A stretch of DNA of 5,190 bases, from assembly GCA_008668455.1 (NCBI GenBank), contig RQCD01000041.1:1-5190 (forward strand), read 5' to 3'. Position numbers and translations under genes: made by a program. Position 1 is the stretch's first letter. Every line of letters starts with the position of its first letter. The notes below the pieces were generated by a model that ran no database searches, was not told the origin of the DNA, and worked only from the letters and a program-made list of their open reading frames with translations. The DNA is from Clostridia bacterium (lineage in GTDB: Bacteria > Bacillota > Clostridia > UBA1381). Shown here one piece after another: positions 1 to 4,380 of the stretch.

Positions 1-37
1 AATATTCAAGATGTTTTCTGTTTTTGTTGCAAAATAA

Positions 38-49
38 GATTATGTAAAC
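38..49 (+). repeat. 12-bp direct repeat, left copy (GATTATGTAAAC)
   Basis: GATTATGTAAAC occurs here and identically at 191-202, 153 bp apart, on the two sides of the DnaA-box cluster. Matching stops outside the 12 bp. Function unknown; it could be a protein-binding iteron or part of the unwinding region. Confidence 0.6.
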
Positions 50-57
50 TAAAATGG

Positions 58-161
58 TGTGGATAACTTTAAAAATCTTATCCACGTTTTTGATTAAAAC
101 CGTTAAAAAATGCAGGTTATCCATCAAATTATGTGGATAACTCGGTGGATAGTGTGGATAG
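58..161. other. DnaA-box cluster, candidate oriC or DnaA-binding locus
   Basis: Six nonamers resemble the DnaA box TTATCCACA. Perfect copies on the minus strand lie at 58-66 and 132-140. One-mismatch copies lie at 78-86 (plus) and 153-161 (minus). Two-mismatch copies lie at 117-125 (plus) and 144-152 (minus). Boxes 1 and 2 face each other as an 8-bp inverted repeat (59-66 with 78-85), as do boxes 3 and 4 (116-123 with 134-141). The last two abut exactly as tandem nonamers. The flanks (1-57 and 162-205) are A+T-rich and gene-free. This density is typical of bacterial origins, and purA lies near the origin in Bacillus subtilis, which fits. No dnaA or dnaN gene is visible, so origin status is inference; a DnaA-titration or regulatory site is the alternative. 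No clear DnaA-trio array was recognised. Confidence 0.72.
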
Positions 162-190
162 TAATGTTTTTGTAACCATTTCGTAAATAT

Positions 191-202
191 GATTATGTAA
201 AC
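191..202 (+). repeat. 12-bp direct repeat, right copy (GATTATGTAAAC)
   Basis: This is the second exact copy of GATTATGTAAAC, on the other side of the DnaA-box cluster from the copy at 38-49. It overlaps the left arm of an A+T-rich inverted repeat (TATGTAA 194-200, TTACATA 206-212) that reaches into the stop codon of the minus-strand gene ending at 206. Confidence 0.6.
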
Positions 203-212
203 AGATTACATA
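194..212. repeat. A+T-rich inverted repeat at the end of the hypothetical gene
   Basis: TATGTAA (194-200) and TTACATA (206-212) are perfect 7-bp arms around a 5-nt spacer. The right arm contains the TAA stop (complement of 206-208) of the minus-strand gene. The stem has almost no G+C and no T-run follows on the minus strand, so it is a poor intrinsic terminator. A protein-binding palindrome is as likely. Confidence 0.45.
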
Positions 213-613
213 TATTGATACATCAGATAGATGGTACTTTCCTCTAAAAAAATGAGCTGCTCTGCTAAACGCAGAACCCGGCGATCCGGGTTGGGGGTGA
301 GATTCAGGCCATGCCGGATTTCAGAAATTCCATCAGTGCAGCCTTGAGTTAAAAGCCGGGCGAGAGAGGAGGTGGTCCGGTGAGATGGCGCAATCAGCCG
401 GGACAACAGTTCATAGCGGAAACGGCGCGGCTGCTCCGGGAGCAGAGCTGCTTCGCACAAAAGCTCCGCGGCAGCATCGGAGGCAGACTGATATTCCAAA
501 AACTGACCCGAGAGTGCGCGGCAAAAAAGCCGGTCATCTGATTCCGCAAGTAAAAGCCGGAGCGTTTCTGCGCCGGTATAGGCATTCTGATAAAGAATCT
601 GCAAAAGGTTCAT
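206..613 (-). CDS. Uncharacterised helical protein, 135 aa (ferritin-like or four-helix type suspected)
   Basis: Function unknown. The start is the ATG at 613-611 (MNLLQILYQN), because AAAGGA lies 11 nt upstream on the minus strand; an upstream in-frame ATG at 646 would put that ribosome site inside the coding region. The protein looks almost wholly alpha-helical. It has an N-terminal amphipathic segment (residues 2-24), a second helix (25-57), a Pro/Arg-rich link (59-66), then SSLARLLTQGCTDGISEIRHGL (82-103) and LAEQLIFLEESTIYLMYQYM (116-135). From memory, Clostridia have small uncharacterised proteins with the pattern helix-pair, QGSTMGI-like motif, LxxLIxxEExxI and a short C-terminus, and this matches that pattern; no domain name can be assigned safely. 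No signal peptide or membrane segment is evident. Base composition is richer in G+C than the neighbours (hand count 41/60 at 421-480, against 20/60 at 1081-1140 in purC). It is divergent from purC and transcribed toward the DnaA-box cluster, with no good terminator between. Confidence 0.72.
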   Translation of the reverse strand: MNLLQILYQNAYTGAETLRLLLAESDDRLFCRALSGQFLEYQSASDAAAELLCEAALLPEQPRRFRYELLSRLIAPSHRTTSSLARLLTQGCTDGISEIRHGLNLTPNPDRRVLRLAEQLIFLEESTIYLMYQYM

Positions 614-740
614 TTTATAACCATTCCTTTCAGTGCCGTAAGGCACAAAACCGAGGTCTGAAAGAAAATCGCTGCAAAGCTGTGCTATGGGCGATTTGAT
701 TCAGACTTTTTCCTGCTTTTTTGGGTCTTTGTATATTTAT

Positions 741-769
741 AGTATAAACAAGATATTTTTTCTTATACT
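741..769. repeat. Inverted repeat in the divergent promoter region
   Basis: AGTATAA (741-747) and TTATACT (763-769) are perfect 7-bp arms 15 nt apart, lying between the hypothetical gene and purC. The minus-strand reading of the left arm gives TATACT, a possible -10 element for the hypothetical gene, but no good -35 lies 16-18 nt upstream of it. It may be a regulator site or a chance pattern in very A+T-rich DNA. Confidence 0.35.
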
Positions 770-797
770 TTTTCTAAAAAAAGGGTGGAAATGCGTA

Positions 798-826
798 TTG
801 ATTTTCTTTCTTATTTATAATATAAT
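798..826 (+). promoter_or_regulatory. Sigma-A promoter of the purCBA operon
   Basis: The -35 TTGATT (798-803; four of six consensus bases) and the perfect -10 TATAAT (821-826) are separated by the ideal 17 bp. The DNA upstream (about 755-781) is A/T-tract rich and could act as an UP element. Transcription should start near 832-834, giving a leader of about 47 nt before the purC ATG. No extended -10 TG is present. An overlapping TATAAT at 816-821 has too short a spacer to pair with this -35. Confidence 0.8.
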
Positions 827-831
827 AAAGA

Positions 832-848
832 TTGTGAGGGTTTCACAA
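832..848. promoter_or_regulatory. Inverted repeat at the purC transcription start, candidate operator
   Basis: TTGTGA (832-837) and TCACAA (843-848) are perfect arms around GGGTT. The repeat begins at the predicted +1 of the purC promoter, a classic position for a repressor that blocks RNA polymerase. It could also fold as a 6-bp RNA hairpin at the very 5' end of the mRNA, which tends to stabilise transcripts. It differs from the B. subtilis PurR PurBox (no CCGAAC core) and has a 5-bp centre, not the 6 bp of CRP sites. The regulator is unknown. Confidence 0.45.
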
Positions 849-879
849 ATTTTTTGAAATACGGATGAGGAGGTTCTCT

Positions 880-1590
880 ATGAACAAGAAAGAACTGCTT
901 TACGAGGGAAAAGCAAAAAAGGTGTATACGACCGAGGACGAAAATCTGTACATCGTGGACTATAAGGATGATGCCACGGCATTTAACGGTCTGAAAAAGG
1001 GTCAGATCTCCGGAAAAGGCATTGTCAATAATAAAATGTCGAATTACTTAATGCAGATTATGGAAAAACATGGGATACCGACTCATTTTGTGGAGGAAAT
1101 TTCCGACCGTGAAACGGTAGTAAAAAAGGTAAAAATTATTCCTTTAGAGGTCATTGTCCGGAATATTGCAGCCGGCAGCTTTTCAAAGCGTCTTGGTGTG
1201 GAGGAGGGTTCTCCGTTAAAAACCACCATTCTGGAATACTGCTATAAGGATGACGCGCTGGGCGATCCGCTGATTAACGATTATCATGCAATGGCGTTGG
1301 GAATTGCAACCCGTGAGGATTTAGATACAATTGCCGATCTGACCTTCCGCGTGAATGAGGTTTTAAAGGCATATTTTGCAGGCATCAATATTGAATTGGT
1401 AGATTTTAAAATTGAATTTGGCCGCACACCGGACGGACAGATTATCTTAGCGGATGAAATTTCTCCGGATACCTGCCGTCTTTGGGATGCCGATACCCAC
1501 GAAAAGCTTGATAAGGATCGTTTCCGCAGGGATCTCGGAAATGTTGAGGAAGCATACGAGGAAGTATTCAAGAGAATCGGTCTGAAATAA
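880..1590 (+). CDS. purC: Phosphoribosylaminoimidazole-succinocarboxamide synthase (SAICAR synthetase)
   Basis: PurC is a cytosolic enzyme of de novo purine synthesis: CAIR + aspartate + ATP gives SAICAR + ADP + phosphate. The 236-residue product has the usual bacterial length. Visible motifs are YEGKAKKVY (8-16, nucleotide-binding hairpin), the first family signature IIPLEVIVRNIAAGS (86-100), the second signature LVDFKIEFG (173-181), and DEISPDTCRLWD (192-203) of the active site. The ATG at 880 was chosen over the in-frame ATG at 865: AGGAGG (868-873) sits 6 nt upstream of 880, the protein then begins MNKKELLYEGKAKKVY as in homologues, and the upstream ATG lies within the ribosome site region. 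It is first gene of purC-purB-purA, 12 nt before purB, with promoter 798-826 and possible operator 832-848. It supplies the SAICAR that PurB cleaves. No anomalies were seen. Confidence 0.97.
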   Translation: MNKKELLYEGKAKKVYTTEDENLYIVDYKDDATAFNGLKKGQISGKGIVNNKMSNYLMQIMEKHGIPTHFVEEISDRETVVKKVKIIPLEVIVRNIAAGSFSKRLGVEEGSPLKTTILEYCYKDDALGDPLINDYHAMALGIATREDLDTIADLTFRVNEVLKAYFAGINIELVDFKIEFGRTPDGQIILADEISPDTCRLWDADTHEKLDKDRFRRDLGNVEEAYEEVFKRIGLK

Positions 1591-1602
1591 GAAAGGAACA
1601 GT

Positions 1603-3036
1603 ATGGGAACAAATGTCTATGAAAGCCCGTTAAATACGCGCTATGCATCCCCGGAGATGCAGTACTTATTTTCGCCGGATAAAAAATTTACTACCTGGCG
1701 AAAGCTCTGGATTGCGCTTGCAGAGAGCGAAAAGGAATTAGGACTTCCAATCACAGACGAGCAGATTTCAGAGCTTCGCGCGCATGTGAACGATATTAAC
1801 TATGATGTGGCAAGAGCACGGGAAAAAGAGGTTCGGCACGATGTTATGAGCCATGTGTATGCCTATGGTGTGCAATGCCCGAACGCAAAGCCGATCATTC
1901 ATTTAGGAGCAACCAGCTGCTATGTCGGTGATAATACCGATCTGATTATTATGAAGGAGGCGCTGGAGTTGGTACGGCAGAAATTAGTCTGCACCATTTC
2001 AGAGCTTTCAAAGTTTTGCCGGAAATATCAATCGCTCCCGACGCTTGCCTTCACGCATTTTCAGCCAGCACAGCCGACAACGGTCGGAAAGCGTGCCACA
2101 CTCTGGCTTCAGGATCTTTTGCTGGATTTAGAGGATGTGGAGCATCAGCTGTCAAAGGCAAAGCTTTTAGGCTGCAAGGGAACAACCGGTACGCAGGCAA
2201 GCTTTTTGGAGCTGTTTGACGGCAAGCATGAAAAATGCCGGAAGCTGGATCAGAAGATTGCAGAAAAGATGGGATATTCCGCATGCTTTTCGGTCAGCGG
2301 ACAAACCTATCCGCGCAAGGTTGATTCACAGGTTTTAAATGTTTTAAGCGGTATCGCACAGAGCGCTTATAAATTTTCAAATGACATCCGGCTTTTGCAG
2401 CATTTAAAGCAGATTGAAGAACCGTTTGAAAAATCACAGATCGGATCTTCTGCCATGGCATACAAGAGAAATCCGATGCGGTCTGAGAGGATCGGTTCGC
2501 TTGCCCGGTATGTAATTGTAGACGCATTAAATCCGGCAATTACCGCCGCAACCCAGTGGTTTGAACGGACGCTGGATGATTCTGCAAACAAGAGAATCAG
2601 TATTCCGGAGGCATTTTTAGCGGTGGATGCGATTTTGAATCTGTATATCAACGTGGTGGACGGATTGGTGGTTTATCCGAAAGTAATCCGTCAGCAGTTT
2701 ATGCGGGAGATTCCGTTTATGGCAACTGAGAATATTATGATGGATGCGGTGAAACGCGGCGGAGACCGGCAAGAGCTGCATGAGAAAATCAGAATTTATT
2801 CCATGGAGGCCGGAAAGCGCGTAAAGCAGGAGGGACTGGAAAATAATCTTCCGGATCTGATTGCAAACGACCCTGCTTTCGGACTTTCCAAGAATGAAAT
2901 TATGGAGATTATGCAGCCGGAGAATTTTGTGGGCAGAGCAAGCGAACAGACGGAGGAATTTTTGAAAAATGACGTTTCTCCGATTTTAGAAAAATACCAG
3001 ACGCTTTTAGGTGTTTCGGTTGAAATTAATGTATAA
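1603..3036 (+). CDS. purB: Adenylosuccinate lyase, long animal-like type
   Basis: PurB is a cytosolic homotetramer of the fumarase/aspartase superfamily that removes fumarate twice in purine synthesis: SAICAR to AICAR, and adenylosuccinate to AMP. The product has 477 residues, near the length of animal ADSL and longer than B. subtilis PurB (about 430). Motifs: RHDVM with His79, HLGATSCYVGDNTD (100-113), FTHFQPAQ (150-157) with the general-acid His152, KGTTGTQASFLELF (192-205), the fumarate-lyase signature GSSAMAYKRN (281-290) with catalytic-loop Ser282/Ser283, WFERTLDDSAN (319-329) and PFMATENI (371-378). Many stretches match human ADSL as I recall it, including YVGDNTDLII and GLVVYPKVI; the usual Pro after SSAM is Ala286 here. 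The ATG at 1603 is preceded by AAGGA (1593-1597) with a 5-nt spacer. It sits 12 nt after purC and 18 nt before purA, so it is probably co-transcribed and serves both neighbours. Confidence 0.97.
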   Translation: MGTNVYESPLNTRYASPEMQYLFSPDKKFTTWRKLWIALAESEKELGLPITDEQISELRAHVNDINYDVARAREKEVRHDVMSHVYAYGVQCPNAKPIIHLGATSCYVGDNTDLIIMKEALELVRQKLVCTISELSKFCRKYQSLPTLAFTHFQPAQPTTVGKRATLWLQDLLLDLEDVEHQLSKAKLLGCKGTTGTQASFLELFDGKHEKCRKLDQKIAEKMGYSACFSVSGQTYPRKVDSQVLNVLSGIAQSAYKFSNDIRLLQHLKQIEEPFEKSQIGSSAMAYKRNPMRSERIGSLARYVIVDALNPAITAATQWFERTLDDSANKRISIPEAFLAVDAILNLYINVVDGLVVYPKVIRQQFMREIPFMATENIMMDAVKRGGDRQELHEKIRIYSMEAGKRVKQEGLENNLPDLIANDPAFGLSKNEIMEIMQPENFVGRASEQTEEFLKNDVSPILEKYQTLLGVSVEINV

Positions 3037-3037
3037 G

Positions 3038-3054
3038 AAGGAGTGTGCACTCTT
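3038..3054 (+). promoter_or_regulatory. purA ribosome binding site with a small overlapping palindrome
   Basis: AAGGAG (3038-3043) is 11 nt from the ATG at 3055, longer than the 5-9 nt usual here. GAGTG (3041-3045) and CACTC (3048-3052) are complementary arms covering the end of the Shine-Dalgarno sequence. A short hairpin (four pairs with a 4-nt loop) could either shorten the effective spacing or mask the site. The in-frame GTG at 3043 overlaps the ribosome site itself and is not a credible start. Confidence 0.5.
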
Positions 3055-4335
3055 ATGGTAAAGGCGATTGTCGGTGCAAATTGGGGCGACGAGGGAAAAG
3101 GTAAAATTACGGATATGCTGGCGGCAGATTCCGATATTGTCATCCGCTTTCAGGGCGGAGCAAATGCAGGTCATACCATTGTGAATGAATATGGAAAGTT
3201 TGCATTGCACCTGCTGCCGTCCGGTTCGTTTAATAAAAATGTAGTGAATATGATCGGAAACGGTGTTGCTTTGGATATTCCGGAGCTTTTCCGGGAGCTG
3301 GAGGAGATTGTAAGCCGGGGAGTACCGCGCCCGAATCTTCTGATTTCCGAGCGTGCGCAGGTTTTGATGCCGTATCATGTTTTGTTTGATCAGTATGAGG
3401 AGGAGCGTCTTTCCGACCGGAGGTTCGGTTCTACCAAGTCCGGCATTGCGCCGTTTTATTCGGATAAGTATGCGAAGATCGGTTTCCAGGTTTGGGAGCT
3501 TTTCCGGGATGAGCGGGAATTAAGAGAAAAGATCAGAAACACACTGGAGGTCAAAAATCTGATCTTAGAGCATATCTATCATAAACCGCAGATTGATGCA
3601 GATGAATTGTTTGATACACTGATGGAATATAAGAAAATGATTGCGCCTTATGTGGTAAACAGTGTGGAATTTATGCATAATGCGATCAAAGAGGGCAAGA
3701 ATGTTTTGCTGGAGGGTCAGCTGGGTTCTTTAAAGGATCCGGACTTCGGCATCTATCCGTTCACAACCTCCTCGCATACCGTTGCCGGCTATGGCGCAGT
3801 GGGCGCTTGCATTCCGCCGTATGAAATCAAAGAGATTATCACAGTGGTAAAGGCATATTCCTCTGCAGTTGGTGCAGGCGCGTTTGTTTCAGAGATTTTC
3901 GGAGAGGAAGCAGACGAACTCAGAAAGCGCGGAGGGGATGGCGGCGAGTTTGGCGCAACCACCGGCAGACCGAGAAGAATGGGATGGTTTGACTGTGTGG
4001 CAACACGCTATGGCTGTATGGTACAGGGTGCAACCCAGGTGGCATTTACCGTTTTGGATGTGCTGGGATACTTAGATGAAATCCCGGTTTGCGTAGGCTA
4101 TGAAATTGACGGGGAAGTGACAACTACCTTCCCGACAACCGATAAGTTAAACCGTGCAAAGCCGGTTTTGGAGGTGCTTCCGGGCTGGAAACAGGATATT
4201 CGCGGTATTAAGAATTATCAGGATTTGCCGCAAAACTGCCGGAACTATATTGAGTTCGCAGAAAAGAGAATTGGTGTGCCGATTAAAATCGTTTCGAACG
4301 GACCGGGCAGAGAGGATATTATCTTTAAGGATTAA
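3055..4335 (+). CDS. purA: Adenylosuccinate synthetase (divergent clostridial subtype)
   Basis: PurA commits IMP to AMP: IMP + aspartate + GTP gives adenylosuccinate + GDP + phosphate. The 426-residue product has normal length. Conserved features: N-terminal WGDEGKGK (10-17) with catalytic Asp12, RFQGGANAGHT (31-41) with catalytic His40, Thr127, Thr238, GEFGATTGRPRR (297-308) with Arg305 and Arg307, and Asp335 for guanine. Against E. coli PurA, aligned by eye, several ligand residues differ: Leu223 for Gln224 and Lys141 for Arg143 (both IMP contacts), Ser129 for Arg131, and Val333 for Lys331 in the TKLD guanine motif. A short RGGDG-type insertion precedes GEFGATTGR. From memory the same GSTKSGIAP and EGQLG variants occur in Lachnospiraceae PurA, so this is a clade feature, not decay. 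The start at 3055 (MVKAIVGANWGDEGKGK) matches homologues. It is the last operon gene, followed by a terminator. Confidence 0.95.
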   Translation: MVKAIVGANWGDEGKGKITDMLAADSDIVIRFQGGANAGHTIVNEYGKFALHLLPSGSFNKNVVNMIGNGVALDIPELFRELEEIVSRGVPRPNLLISERAQVLMPYHVLFDQYEEERLSDRRFGSTKSGIAPFYSDKYAKIGFQVWELFRDERELREKIRNTLEVKNLILEHIYHKPQIDADELFDTLMEYKKMIAPYVVNSVEFMHNAIKEGKNVLLEGQLGSLKDPDFGIYPFTTSSHTVAGYGAVGACIPPYEIKEIITVVKAYSSAVGAGAFVSEIFGEEADELRKRGGDGGEFGATTGRPRRMGWFDCVATRYGCMVQGATQVAFTVLDVLGYLDEIPVCVGYEIDGEVTTTFPTTDKLNRAKPVLEVLPGWKQDIRGIKNYQDLPQNCRNYIEFAEKRIGVPIKIVSNGPGREDIIFKD

Positions 4336-4343
4336 TCAAAAAC

Positions 4344-4380
4344 ACCTCCGCGGGAGAAAATCCTGAGGAGGTAATTTTTT
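4344..4380. terminator. Intrinsic terminator between convergent purA and trkH, possibly bidirectional
   Basis: ACCTCC (4344-4349) pairs with GGAGGT (4367-4372). An inner GGGA/TCCT stem (4352-4355 with 4361-4364, one G-U pair) caps with GAAAA. TAATTTTTT follows on the plus strand (4372-4380), giving a standard terminator starting 8 nt after the purA stop. Read on the minus strand, the same stem lies just beyond the trkH stop (4379) and is followed by GTTTTTGATT, so it may also end trkH transcription, more weakly. Confidence 0.85.

Noticed and set aside
162..205. DnaA-trio array marking the unwinding site
   Set aside because: Searching by eye on both sides of the boxes shows A+T-rich sequence but no run of TAG/TAA-type triplets in register next to a G+C spacer.
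385..699. Plus-strand open frame of 104 codons opposite the hypothetical gene
   Set aside because: It lies mainly antisense to the 206-613 gene, is basic and low in hydrophobic pattern, has no ribosome site at its start, and its length follows from the G+C-rich opposite strand.
832..848. CRP/FNR-type site (TGTGA...TCACA)
   Set aside because: The central spacing is 5 bp, not 6, and the location over the transcription start is not that of a class I or II activator site. Kept only as an operator of unknown regulator.
827..879. Purine riboswitch or PurBox control of the purC leader
   Set aside because: The leader is about 47 nt, too short for a purine aptamer plus expression platform, and no CCGAAC PurBox core is present.
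614..879. Mobile element, tRNA or small RNA in the divergent gap
   Set aside because: No inverted terminal repeats, transposase fragments, cloverleaf or strong G+C hairpin with a T-run was seen; the gap is accounted for by promoter and palindromes.
3869..4075. Alternative-frame open frames inside purC, purB and purA on both strands
   Set aside because: They overlap strongly conserved coding sequence, lack ribosome sites and show no recognisable protein pattern.
4364..4372. TGAGGAGGT in the terminator identical to the purC ribosome site (866-874)
   Set aside because: The match is a consensus Shine-Dalgarno core that recurs by chance, no start codon follows, and pairing with ACCTCC is explained by the terminator stem.
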